Of a stretch of DNA of 64,000 bases, positions 35,355 to 43,337 are shown piece by piece. The translations under genes and the position numbers were made by a program. The stretch spans positions 40,707 through 104,706 of the forward strand of contig JAHLLS010000020.1 of NCBI GenBank assembly GCA_020444045.1. Direction: 5' to 3'. The notes beneath the pieces are model-generated. The model was not told the origin of the DNA, did not search any database, and was given only the letters and a program-made list of their open reading frames with translations. The DNA is from Deltaproteobacteria bacterium (GTDB lineage: Bacteria; Desulfobacterota; Desulfobacteria; Desulfobacterales; UBA5852). How positions within the stretch are numbered: position 1 is the first letter of the stretch; the number at the start of each line of letters is the position of its first letter.

Positions 35355-36220
35355 GTATCGTCGGCACGGTTCCGGATCTGCAATTCCCGCTGGTCCACGG
35401 CAAGGTTCGCTGGCAGGGCCGTCAGATCCGTATCGGCGGCCACACCATCCCAGTGAATCGCGGCACGCCGGCCCTTTTAGCCGCTTCCTCAAGGGCCTGT
35501 GAATGTACCGGCGGTCCCGAGGTCTACGCTTTCCTGGTGGGCGACACCGGTGTCGGTGAAGGCAGCCGCCGGCTGTATCGTTTTCTATCCAGGCATCTTT
35601 CCGAATTCGATTTGCAGGTCCTGACCTTTCATTATCTGCAGCCGGATGTGGACTGGCACGCGCGGGTCCTTTTTGCCACCCAAGCCATGCCGCAGCGACC
35701 GATCCTGATTGCCGATGCCGGATTCATGTATGCCGCCAAAATGGGCGGGCAGTCCGGCAGCTATGATTTTTTTACACCGGATGTGGGCGAACTGGCATTT
35801 TTGGCCGATGAGTTGGCACCGCATCCCTTTTACACCCGGGGTTTTATTCTGCACCAGGAGCATAACGTGCCCGATCTTATCCGTCAGGCTTACGGACACG
35901 GCAATGCCGCCGCCTGCCTGGTGGTCAAGGGGCAGACGGATTATATCGTCCAGGATGGGACCATCGCGGCCACCGTGGGGGAGCCCTCTTATGACGCTAT
36001 GGAAGCCATCGGCGGTACGGGCGACACGTTGACCGGTTTGCTGAACGCTTTTTGCGGGGCGGGTTTCGATCGAATCGATGCCGCGGTCCTGGCCGCTCGT
36101 GCCAATCGCTGGACCGGCGCACTGGCCGACCCGACGCCTGCCACCCAGGTGCCGGAACTGATTGACAAAATTCCCGAAGCTGTGTCACATCTGCTGGATC
36201 AGAAGGATGACAAAGGATAA
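35348..36220 (+). CDS. NAD(P)H-hydrate dehydratase / ribokinase-like protein
   Basis: A 290-residue protein of the YjeF-C/ribokinase fold. The anion-hole motif AIGGTGDTLTGLLNAF near residue 220 is complete, including the catalytic Asp, and PILIADAGFMYAAKM and DFFTPDVGELAFL match the substrate region. Family enzymes dehydrate damaged NAD(P)HX using ADP or ATP. Homologues next to selD are often called sugar kinases; a role specific to selenium metabolism has not been shown to my knowledge. Confidence 0.75.
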   Translation: MLGIVGTVPDLQFPLVHGKVRWQGRQIRIGGHTIPVNRGTPALLAASSRACECTGGPEVYAFLVGDTGVGEGSRRLYRFLSRHLSEFDLQVLTFHYLQPDVDWHARVLFATQAMPQRPILIADAGFMYAAKMGGQSGSYDFFTPDVGELAFLADELAPHPFYTRGFILHQEHNVPDLIRQAYGHGNAAACLVVKGQTDYIVQDGTIAATVGEPSYDAMEAIGGTGDTLTGLLNAFCGAGFDRIDAAVLAARANRWTGALADPTPATQVPELIDKIPEAVSHLLDQKDDKG

Positions 36221-36234
36221 CAGGAGCACACCGC

Positions 36235-37284
36235 ATGGCGGAGCATGAACCCATTCGCTTGACCCAAACCGTGGCCGGGGCCGGTTGAGCGTCGAAACTG
36301 GCGCCAGGGGACCTGGAGCGAGCACTATGCGGGATGACGTTTCCCACCGACGGGAACGTCCTGGTCGGACTGGACCGTGCGGATGACGCCGGGGTCTACA
36401 AAGTCTCCGACGAACTGGCCCTGATCCAGACCGTGGATTTTTTCACCCCCATCGTGGATGACCCGTACTGGTTCGGCCAGATCGCCGCTGCCAATGCCCT
36501 GAGCGACGTCTACGCCATGGGCGGCATACCCAAGACCGCAATGAACCTGGTGGCCTTTCCGGTCAAGGATATGGATCTGTCAGTGCTGCGGGCGGTCATC
36601 CAGGGCGGCATCGACAAGCTGGCCGAAGCCGAAACGGTACTGATCGGCGGGCACAGCATCGAAGACAAGGAATTGAAGTACGGCCTGTCGGTGACGGGAT
36701 TCGTGCACCCCTCGCGGGTGCTCACCAAGCAGAATCTGAAACCGGGCGATGGACTGGTGCTGACCAAGCCCCTGGGCACGGGCATCGTCAACACCGCTAT
36801 CAAGGCCGGCATGGCCTCGGCCGATCTCACGGAAAGCGTCACCCGGTTGATGGCTGCCCTGAATCGCATTGCGGCCGAGACCATGGCGCGCTTCGACGTT
36901 CATGCCTGCACCGACGTGACCGGCTTCGGCTTGCTTGGACACCTGGCCGAAATGGTCCACGGGTCCGGCTGCAGCGCACGGGTGTTTGCCGAACGCATTC
37001 CCGTGATCGAAGACGCCCTGACGTTCGCGGCCATGGGGCTTATCCCTGCCGGCGCGTACAAAAACCGCGAGTTCCGCACAGGGATGATCGAGGCCGCCGA
37101 CGGCGTGGCGCGCGAACGGCAGGATATTCTCTTCGATCCTCAGACCTCGGGTGGGCTCCTCATCTGCGTGCCGGAGGACCAAGCCGAAGATCTCGTTGCA
37201 GCTCTCAAGGACGCCGGGATCAGCGATGCGGCCAGGATTGGTGAAATCGTCGACGCCCCGGCCGAGAAGATACGGGTAGCATAA
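36235..37284 (+). CDS. selD: Selenide, water dikinase containing selenocysteine
   Basis: A 349-residue enzyme that makes selenophosphate from selenide and ATP, the selenium donor for selenocysteine and selenouridine. Codon 18 is an in-frame TGA at 36286-36288, in the order TVAGAG-U-ASKLAPGDL, exactly the catalytic Cys/Sec position of SelD followed by the conserved Lys. VLVGLDRADDAGVYK, DVYAMGGIPKTAMN and CTDVTGFGLLGHLAEM are the other hallmarks, and QTSGGLL closes the protein. AGGAG precedes the ATG at 36235. A call that ignores the TGA would start at 36334 and lose the active site. Confidence 0.95.
36286..36319 (+). promoter_or_regulatory. UGA-Sec codon and bacterial SECIS hairpin of selD
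   Basis: TGA at 36286-36288 is followed by a hairpin within the coding sequence. GC-g-CCAGG (36301-36308) pairs with CCTGG-a-GC (36312-36319) across one G/A mismatch, leaving GGA in the apical loop. The loop begins 21 bases after the TGA, and a G-rich apical loop at that distance matches bacterial SECIS elements recognised by SelB. selA, selB and the Sec tRNA are not in the window. Confidence 0.75.
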
Positions 37285-37340
37285 GACCATAGCGCCTCTT
37301 TTCGATATGGGAAAGCGGCCGAAAACAGAAAGAGAGTTTC

Positions 37341-37943
37341 ATGAAAGAAATCGACGCCCGCGGGCTGGCCTGCCCGGCACCCGTGCTGCAGACCAAAGCG
37401 GCATTACAGGAAGAAGAACTCCCAAGCCTCCGGGTGGTGCTGGACAACGCCGCCTCTCAACAGAACGTGCAGCGCTTTCTGGATTCCCAGGGGTATGAGA
37501 CGGTGCTCCGGGCGGAAGGCGCTGATTTCTGGGTGATCGGCACCCGGGGGAATGCCCGGCCGCGTCAGGAGGCGGATGGCCCCGCACCGGAAGTCGCTCT
37601 TCAGCCCAGGAAGATCATGGTCATGTGCGCCACCGACCGCATGGGCTTCGGAGACGATGAACTGGGCAAGAAGCTAATGGTCAATTTCTTGCGCACCCTG
37701 AAGGAAATGGGTCCCGAGCTCTGGCGGCTGGTCTTCGTGAATAACGGGGTCAAATTCACCATCGATGGCTCTGAGGTGCTCGAAGATCTGCAGGCTTTTG
37801 AAAAAGAAGGTCTAACCATCCTGGTGTGCGGCACCTGTCTCGACCATTTCGATCTCCTGGCGCGCAAACAGGTGGGTGTCACCACGAATATGCTGGACAT
37901 CGTTACCGCCATGCAACTGGCTGAAAAGGTCATCAATGTCTAA
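37341..37943 (+). CDS. yedF: YedF-like sulfurtransferase of selenium metabolism
   Basis: A 200-residue two-domain protein. Residues 1-75 are TusA-like (IDARGLACPAPVLQTKAAL, with the CPxP motif); residues 95-200 are DsrE-like (MVMCATDRMGFGDDELGKKL and ILVCGTCLDHFDLL). This fused form is characteristic of YedF in selenium-using bacteria, probably delivering selenium to SelD. AAAGAGAG precedes the ATG. It ends the tight run that began at 33245. Confidence 0.9.
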   Translation: MKEIDARGLACPAPVLQTKAALQEEELPSLRVVLDNAASQQNVQRFLDSQGYETVLRAEGADFWVIGTRGNARPRQEADGPAPEVALQPRKIMVMCATDRMGFGDDELGKKLMVNFLRTLKEMGPELWRLVFVNNGVKFTIDGSEVLEDLQAFEKEGLTILVCGTCLDHFDLLARKQVGVTTNMLDIVTAMQLAEKVINV

Positions 37944-38173
37944 TGCTTCTGCATTCCCCTGTCGCCTTTGGTGCGGCGCGGGAATGGCCTTCCCGCCGCC
38001 AGGTCGTTGACAAGCGTTGCCGGGGATGGTAAATGCTCGGCAAGAACCTATCCGAAGATAGGGCGCTGGAAACACAATTTAAGGTTTTGATGCCAATAGC
38101 CACGAAGGCTGCGGGTTCCCCGAAGGGCCCCCCATCCATCGTGGCTTTTTTGTTTGACGGGAGAAGATAGCGG
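37944..38173 (+). ncRNA. Structured leader RNA with attenuator-like terminator
   Basis: TTGACA at 38007-38012 may be a -35 box, with TAAATG at 38030-38035 a poor -10. Downstream CCTATC-CGAA-GATAGG (38047-38062) is a compact hairpin closed by a tetraloop. It is followed by GGGCGCTGGAAACACAATTT. AGCCACGA (38098-38105) then pairs with TCGTGGCT (38139-38146) ahead of six T residues, a textbook intrinsic terminator just before the DUF3842 gene. The arrangement suggests a riboswitch or attenuator. It resembles parts of the GEMM cyclic-dinucleotide riboswitch, but the core does not fit well enough to assign. Confidence 0.4.
38098..38153 (+). terminator. Intrinsic terminator in the DUF3842 leader
   Basis: AGCCACGA and TCGTGGCT form a perfect 8-base stem enclosing a GC-rich inner region, directly followed by TTTTTTG. 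It lies about 20 bases upstream of the TTG start of the DUF3842 gene and downstream of the leader hairpins. It could also simply end the yedF transcript. Confidence 0.65.
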
Positions 38174-38593
38174 TTGAAACGCATTTGTATCATTGACGGC
38201 CAGGGCGGGGGGATCGGTGCGACGCTGGTCCGGTACCTGAAAGCGCAGTTTGGTGAAACCGTCGAGCTGGTCGCTTTAGGGACCAACGCCATCGCCACAG
38301 CCCAGATGTTGAAGGCGGGGGCCAACAAAGGGGCGTCCGGCGAAAACGCTATCTGCCGGACGGTGGCCGGGACGCACTGTATTGTCGGTCCGATTGCCAT
38401 TACCTGGGCCAACGCCATGCTGGGCGAGCTGACCCCCAAGATGGCAGAGGCCGTCATGTCCAGCCCGGCCGCCAAAATTCTGCTTCCCCTGTCCCAGGAA
38501 AATGTCGAAATCGTCGGCTTGAGCAGAGAGCCGCTGCCCCATCTGGTGGACGCGGCCGTCGAGAAAATAAAGGAGGTGATGCGAGATGTGTGA
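38174..38593 (+). CDS. DUF3842 family protein
   Basis: A 139-residue protein beginning KRICIIDGQGGGIGATLVRYL, which has a glycine-rich loop like a Rossmann or flavodoxin-type phosphate-binding turn, then VALGTNAIATAQMLKAGAN and VGPIAITWANAMLGELTPKM. This is the DUF3842 pattern; the function is unknown. It starts with TTG preceded by GGGAGAAGA, and overlaps the CooT-like gene by 8 bases, so the two are co-translated. The pairing with a nickel protein suggests metal-linked metabolism. Confidence 0.8.
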   Translation: MKRICIIDGQGGGIGATLVRYLKAQFGETVELVALGTNAIATAQMLKAGANKGASGENAICRTVAGTHCIVGPIAITWANAMLGELTPKMAEAVMSSPAAKILLPLSQENVEIVGLSREPLPHLVDAAVEKIKEVMRDV

Positions 38594-38783
38594 AGCCAAT
38601 GCCTATTGGACCCGTGACGATCACGAGGAGCTCATCATGGAAGCCGTGGACACCATCGAACCGGAAGGTGATGACGGGTGGCGCCTGGTGGGTATTTTCG
38701 GCGACCAGAAAAGCATCCGCGGGCGGATCAAGGGGATGCAGCTGGTGGCGCATAAAATTTTGTTCGAAGCGCACACGACCTAA
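38586..38783 (+). CDS. CooT-like nickel-binding protein
   Basis: A 65-residue protein starting MCEANAYWTRDDHEELIMEAVDTIEP and continuing with IFGDQKSIRGRIKGMQLVAHKI. This is the CooT family, small dimeric proteins whose second-residue Cys binds nickel; in some organisms they help mature carbon-monoxide dehydrogenase. AAAGGAGG lies before the ATG. No carbon-monoxide dehydrogenase gene is in the window, so its client is unknown. Confidence 0.8.
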   Translation: MCEANAYWTRDDHEELIMEAVDTIEPEGDDGWRLVGIFGDQKSIRGRIKGMQLVAHKILFEAHTT

Positions 38784-38802
38784 ATGCCCACTGAGTCCCC
38801 CC

Positions 38803-38832
38803 CCGCCGGGCAACCGTTCGACTGCCCGGCGG
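38803..38832 (+). terminator. Perfect 10-base hairpin after the CooT-like gene
   Basis: CCGCCGGGCA (38803-38812) and TGCCCGGCGG (38823-38832) pair perfectly around a 10-base loop, 20 bases after the stop codon. There is no T run. It lies between convergent genes and could serve both. Confidence 0.55.
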
Positions 38833-38918
38833 CACATCATCGGATCTGGTGAATCGAACCGCGGCTGCCCGCGATCAGTTGCGGCGCTGCCTGTTGCAGT
38901 CGATATTCGCCGTCAGCT

Positions 38919-39251
38919 TTACCCTTGCATGGACTGTTTCTTTTCCCTTTTGGCTTTGCGCTGCGACTCGCCCTGCTGGGCTTTTTTGACTTTGGGGCGG
39001 GCTTCTTTGGGCGCATTGCGTTTTTCTTCGCGAGCCACGGCTTTTTTCTGGTCCTTCGCTTCCAGTTCGGCAATCCAGACCATCTGGCGCTTGGCATGCC
39101 GGATGGCCGCTTTGATTTGCCGGATGGCGGCATCTTTTTGGATGTCACTGTTCTCCAGGCCCTGGGCCTTGAGGACATCCAACCGGTGCGACAATTTTTG
39201 TTCGGCGATTTTTTTTCTGTTTTCGATATAGGGCTTCCTGTGGAGTGTCAT
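38919..39251 (-). CDS. Small basic hypothetical protein
   Basis: A 110-residue, strongly basic protein (MTLHRKPYIENRKKIAEQKL, then KAAIRHAKRQMVWIAELEAK, with a Lys/Arg/Ala-rich tail). The first two thirds look helical with amphipathic spacing; the tail resembles the low-complexity ends of nucleic-acid-binding proteins. AAGGA precedes the chosen ATG at 39251; the frame is open further upstream to 39410 without a comparable site. I do not recognise the family. Confidence 0.55.
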   Translation of the reverse strand: MTLHRKPYIENRKKIAEQKLSHRLDVLKAQGLENSDIQKDAAIRQIKAAIRHAKRQMVWIAELEAKDQKKAVAREEKRNAPKEARPKVKKAQQGESQRKAKREKKQSMQG

Positions 39252-39553
39252 TTCATTTTTCCTTTGCGGTGTTCTTGGGACCCTTGGGTGGGTGAGGCGC
39301 CTGTTTCCTTCGGGCTGTGGGGTGTTGCCGCCGCGCCGACGGCCGATCCGTGCCATTGGGTTCTGGTCCGGACCGAAGCGATGCAGCGCATGCCCCTCAT
39401 AAAAAATCAACCAACGGTTTTTAGCTGCAATTCACATACCAGGGATGCGGTCGTGTGCCGCAGGCCACAAGTCGGGCCGTTGTAAAGGCGTTTATCCCTT
39501 CCAGTCGGGCGCGTGACACTTGAAAAGGGAACGGATGCCTGCAGGAAACAGAT

Positions 39554-39793
39554 ATGCCGATTCCGATCTTCTGGCATAATGAGACATTGGAGGACTGCTC
39601 TGCAACCGCTCCTGACGGCGCCATGTGCCTGCCGCGCCGGGGAATCGTTCAGCGATGTTATGGCTCGGGTTGCCAGGGCCGGGGGAAGATCCGGATCGAA
39701 TCACGGCGGGTGGTGCGGCGGATGTCCCGGCAACAAGACGATAGGACATGCGGAATTGGTCACGTCGGCGGGCGGGCCTGTGGGGCTTCCTGA
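39554..39793 (+). CDS. Small Cys/Arg-rich hypothetical protein
   Basis: A 79-residue frame starting MPIPIFWHNETLEDCSATAP, with later cysteines in GAMCLPRRGIVQRCYGSGCQ, and RRVVRRM. The Cys spacing could bind zinc. AGGAA lies before the ATG. It has no recognised homologue and the composition is unusual, so it may be spurious. The rest of 39252-39938 shows nothing else. Confidence 0.35.
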   Translation: MPIPIFWHNETLEDCSATAPDGAMCLPRRGIVQRCYGSGCQGRGKIRIESRRVVRRMSRQQDDRTCGIGHVGGRACGAS

Positions 39794-39938
39794 TTTCAGG
39801 AGATGCCGCCGGTGAACGCTAGTTGACGTCCGTCCTGGATATACCTATCATGGTGATATGGCGTTCCATTCCATTATACATGTGTTGACAGACGCCCTCA
39901 ACATCGGGGCATATCGCCATTTTGGGGAACGGCAGGTC

Positions 39939-40721
39939 ATGGCGGTTTGCGGTTGTATCGCCATCCTTCTCTTGTTCTTGTTGACCGGCTGTGCCGCTTC
40001 TCATCATCCGCAGCCGTCTCTCGAACCTTCTGCCGGAATCGAATTTAAAACAAGCCGCCTGCTTGAAGAGCACCCCTGGATCAAAGATGAAATCCGGCAA
40101 TTCCTCGATCAGGAGGAGGTGCGGGCGGGGCTCGGGTTCGATCCCCTGTCCTACGAGACCCCCTTCACCCTGACCCTGCTGGAGCAGCGGTTGACCGACC
40201 AAGGGATCATCCGCCTGTTCGGGACGGCGTCCAATCAGAATGTCTATGTCCGTGCCGGCCTTTTCCGGCCTGTCACGGCGGGAGATGGCGGTACGGTTGG
40301 GCTTCTGGAAACGGATCCGGATACGGTCCGCAAACAGAGGATGCTGCGCGTGTTGTCGGCCGATCCGGATATGCGGGCGCTTTATCGCAATCTGCTTATC
40401 TGCCACGAGATTGCGCACGTGGGCGAATGGTATGCACTCACCCGGCGCGGGGAAGTCGTCCATTACACCGGTCACGGTATCCGCAACCGGGCTGAAATGC
40501 GCATCCTGACACGGTTGCTGCACGCGGGCAAAGTGCGCCCCGAGGCCTATTCGAAACTGTTTCTGTTTTATGCCACATTCATGAACCAGGACGCCGAATC
40601 CCATGACGATATTGCCCGGTTCTACCGGCAGGCCCTGTCGCCCTATGGGGCATTGTCCAGCGCCGACCCCATGGCGGACAGCAGGGCACCCCTGGGTCAG
40701 CGCCCTGTCCACCCGCGTTAA
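39939..40721 (+). CDS. Hypothetical lipoprotein with HEIAH metalloprotease-like motif
   Basis: A 260-residue predicted lipoprotein: MAVCGCIAILLLFLLTGCAA gives a lipid-attached Cys near residue 18. Near residue 160 the sequence LLICHEIAHVGEWYAL contains HExxH, the zinc-binding core of gluzincin and metzincin peptidases. A third ligand is not evident, though HYTGHGIRNRAEM follows about 20 residues later. Peptidase activity is therefore only a suggestion. The frame continues upstream to 39858, but the lipoprotein signal begins at 39939. Confidence 0.6.
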   Translation: MAVCGCIAILLLFLLTGCAASHHPQPSLEPSAGIEFKTSRLLEEHPWIKDEIRQFLDQEEVRAGLGFDPLSYETPFTLTLLEQRLTDQGIIRLFGTASNQNVYVRAGLFRPVTAGDGGTVGLLETDPDTVRKQRMLRVLSADPDMRALYRNLLICHEIAHVGEWYALTRRGEVVHYTGHGIRNRAEMRILTRLLHAGKVRPEAYSKLFLFYATFMNQDAESHDDIARFYRQALSPYGALSSADPMADSRAPLGQRPVHPR

Positions 40722-40783
40722 ACGTTCGACGTCATTATTCCCGCCGGCCAAGCCTTTTCAGGGAAGATACCCGACGGGCTGTT

Positions 40784-41713
40784 TTACGCTTCCGGCGTGT
40801 CGATCAGCTTCAAGGCACGGGCCTGCTCCCAGACCCGCCGGGCCAGCCCGACCGTGGCCTGGTCGATCATACGCCCCTCCACGGCAACGGCACCCCGGCC
40901 ATTCATGCGGGCCGCGTCCGCGGCCGCCAGCACCTTTTGCGCCCTTTCGATATCTTCGGCCGACGGCATGAACACACGGTTGATGGTGTCGATCTGGGCC
41001 GGGTGAATGGCCCATTTGCCGTCGCACCCCAGGGCGCAGGCCATGCGGGCGGAGCGCACCAGGCCGGCGTCGTCCTTGAAATAGCCGTAAGGCGCGTCGA
41101 TGGCCAGGATGCCCCTGGCCTTGGCCGTCATCACCAGTCGACTCAGGGCGAAATGCCAACGGTGTCCGGGGTAGATGTCTTCTTCTTTCTCGCCATGGCC
41201 GGACAGGGAAACCAGGCGGGCCCCGACCGAGGCCGAATAGTCGGCAATGCCGAAGACCAGCGCCTGGACGCGTCGGCTGGCGCGGGCGATTTTTTTGACC
41301 TGCTCGAGCCCCTGGGCGGTTTCGATGGAGGCCTCAATACCGATCGCGAGCGGCTTGCCCTGGGCCAGCCCGATGCCGTCGATCATCCGATCGACAAAAT
41401 GGATATCGCCGGGATGGTTCACTTTGGGGACCACCACCGAACCGAGGCGGCGGCCGGCGGCCTCCACCACTTCCAGCAGGTCGCGATAGCCGAAGGGCGT
41501 GTCGAGGGCGTTCATGCGAAAGGAGAGATGGGGGGTGTTCTCGCCGATCGTCGCAAGTGTCTGGATGACCTGTCGGCGGGCATCTTTTTTGGCTTCCAGG
41601 GGGACGCTGTCTTCCAGATCGAAGATGATCGCGTCCGCTTGCGAGGCCAGCGCCTTGGCGTGCATTTTTTCCATGTGGCCGGGAACAGAGAGGATCGAGC
41701 GTCGGGGCAGCAT
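40784..41713 (-). CDS. HpcH/HpaI aldolase / citrate-lyase-beta-like (CitE) protein
   Basis: A 309-residue TIM-barrel lyase. LPRRSILSVPGHMEKMHAKA is the family opening, IIFDLEDSVPLEAK has the conserved acidic residues, SVVVPKVNHPGD the catalytic-barrel strand, and GIEASIETAQGL the metal-binding Glu. GKWAIHPAQIDTINRVF near residue 240 binds CoA thioesters in CitE and malyl-CoA lyases. The reaction is probably cleavage of malyl-, citramalyl- or methylmalyl-CoA. AAGGAG precedes the ATG at 41713; the frame opens further upstream at 41827. The neighbours give no pathway. Confidence 0.85.
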   Translation of the reverse strand: MLPRRSILSVPGHMEKMHAKALASQADAIIFDLEDSVPLEAKKDARRQVIQTLATIGENTPHLSFRMNALDTPFGYRDLLEVVEAAGRRLGSVVVPKVNHPGDIHFVDRMIDGIGLAQGKPLAIGIEASIETAQGLEQVKKIARASRRVQALVFGIADYSASVGARLVSLSGHGEKEEDIYPGHRWHFALSRLVMTAKARGILAIDAPYGYFKDDAGLVRSARMACALGCDGKWAIHPAQIDTINRVFMPSAEDIERAQKVLAAADAARMNGRGAVAVEGRMIDQATVGLARRVWEQARALKLIDTPEA

Positions 41714-42022
41714 GGGGATATTCTCCTTTTCTTCGTTTGTGCTCGGGGCGATTTTCGGCATGCGATTCAGCCGTACCATACCACAGGCCTTCGGCGAACC
41801 CCATCGGTTTTTAGTTTTGGCAGTCAATCGTCACGGTTTGACCCCCATCTTTGCCCCAAAGGAACTTCAGGGTTTTCGCCTTGGACAAAAGGGTGGAATT
41901 TGATATGCAGGTTCGGCTGTTGTACGCAAGGAATTCTGGCGGAATGGGTTTTTGGTGAGTAGTGATGGGAATGCCCCCCATTTTGTTAAAAAAGAAATCA
42001 GAAAACAAGGTGACGGCGTAAA
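41714..42022. other. Divergent intergenic region
   Basis: About 310 bases between the leftward CitE-like gene and the rightward EamA transporter. No repeat or RNA element is seen, only short chance frames. Promoters for both genes are expected, but I found no confident box. Confidence 0.4.
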
Positions 42023-42871
42023 ATGATCGGCGCGGAACTGTTGGCCCTGTTGTTCGGTTTGGGATCGGCGGCGTCATGGGGTGCGGGCGACTTCAGCGGC
42101 GGTCTGGCCACGAAGCGCAGCGACGTCTTCATGGTGGTGATCATATCCCAGGTGGCGGGCACGGTGCCGCTGGTTGTCTTCACCCTTTTTTGGGGAGGGG
42201 CCTTGCCCCCGGCCAACCACCTGCTGTTGGGTGGCATCGGCGGCCTGTTCGGGATGGCCGGCCTGCTGGCACTCTATCGGGGTTTGTCGGAAGGGCGCAT
42301 GGGCGTCGTGGCGCCGGTAACCTCGGTGACAGCGGCGGTGCTGCCCATGCTGCTTGGCAGTTTCTGGGACGGGCTTCCGACCTTGCTGGAAATGGCCGGT
42401 ATCCTGGTGGCGCTGGTAGCAGTGTGGCTGCTGTCCCGCACCGAGCCCGATCAGCCGTTTTCGTTCGATGGGCTGGGGCTGCCCATTCTGGCCGGTTCGG
42501 CTTTCGGCCTCTATTTTGTCTTCATCGACCTGGCAGCCGCCGAGATGGTACTCTGGCCCCTGGTGGCAGCCCGCGTGGCCTCCTTGGGGGTTCTTCTGAC
42601 CTTTCTATCCATCGGCCCCCGGCGGCACATGCCGCCGGTTGGCCAGTTTCCCCTCCTGATCATGGCCGGCTTCCTGGATACGACCGGCAATGTCTTTTTT
42701 GCCCTGGCAACTCAGATTGGGCGCCTGGATATTGCGGCCGTTCTGGCCTCCTTCTACCCTGGCACGACCGCTTTTCTGGCCTGGGTCGTTCTAAAGGAAC
42801 GGCTCAATCGCACCCAGTGGATTGGCGTCTCCGCCGCGTTGACGGCACTGGTGCTGATCGCCCTGCCTTAG
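42023..42871 (+). CDS. EamA/DMT-family transporter
   Basis: A 282-residue membrane protein with about ten hydrophobic segments in two repeats of the drug/metabolite transporter fold. FGLGSAASWGAGDFSGGLATKRSD opens the first EamA repeat, MGVVAPVTSVTAAVLPML ends it, and ATQIGRLDIAAVLASFYPGTTAFLAWVVLKERL closes the second. The substrate is not predictable. AAGGTGA lies before the ATG. Confidence 0.88.
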   Translation: MIGAELLALLFGLGSAASWGAGDFSGGLATKRSDVFMVVIISQVAGTVPLVVFTLFWGGALPPANHLLLGGIGGLFGMAGLLALYRGLSEGRMGVVAPVTSVTAAVLPMLLGSFWDGLPTLLEMAGILVALVAVWLLSRTEPDQPFSFDGLGLPILAGSAFGLYFVFIDLAAAEMVLWPLVAARVASLGVLLTFLSIGPRRHMPPVGQFPLLIMAGFLDTTGNVFFALATQIGRLDIAAVLASFYPGTTAFLAWVVLKERLNRTQWIGVSAALTALVLIALP

Positions 42872-43090
42872 GCCGATTTTGTAGATGTGCGGATCGCTTT
42901 TTACCAGCACGGCACCGTGCAGGGTAATTAGACCGGTGGATAAAAGGCGTGATGTCTCGTGGACCAGGTTGAGAAACCGTCACCGTTCCTGGCATTCTTG
43001 ATTGAAACGAAATCCGGTTGGGCCGGTTGATTTGACCGTTGTTTATGGAAGCATTAGGATATAAAAAACGCCGAAAGGAGACCACGGATC

Positions 43091-43291
43091 ATGAAATGCC
43101 CCACCTGCGGAAGCCTGCAATTTTACGCCAAAGATCCTGATGACGAATTCGAAGAAGTCCGGTTTTCCCTCCAGGGAGATGATGTCGTGCCGGACCCGGC
43201 CAATGTCGAGCCTTTGAAGATTACATCCCAGACCGAGGCGTTCTGCGAGCGCTGCGCCTGGCATGGTCGGCTGGCGGAATTGGGAAAGTAG
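43091..43291 (+). CDS. Small zinc-ribbon hypothetical protein
   Basis: A 66-residue protein with two CxxC knuckles: MKCPTCGS at the start and FCERCAWHG near residue 52. The acidic middle (DPDDEFEEVRF) separates them. AAAGGAG precedes the ATG. No family is recognised; zinc binding is the only supportable property. It converges on the metallo-beta-lactamase gene across a shared hairpin. Confidence 0.65.
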   Translation: MKCPTCGSLQFYAKDPDDEFEEVRFSLQGDDVVPDPANVEPLKITSQTEAFCERCAWHGRLAELGK

Positions 43292-43329
43292 CCCCCGGCC
43301 GATCCCGTTTGGTGGTCGGGCAGGGGGCT
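43290..43329. terminator. Hairpin between convergent genes
   Basis: AGCCCCC-GGCCGA starting within the zinc-ribbon stop codon pairs with TCGGGC-AGGGGGCT (ending 43329), with one unpaired base in the right arm. Its position between convergent genes suggests a bidirectional terminator. Confidence 0.55.
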
Positions 43330-43337
43330 GGACAGCA

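Noticed and set aside
37944..38173. Assignment of the DUF3842 leader as a GEMM cyclic-di-GMP riboswitch
   Set aside because: The tetraloop hairpin and a GGCAA segment fit, but the strand after the hairpin does not match the conserved GCAAAGCC; left unassigned.
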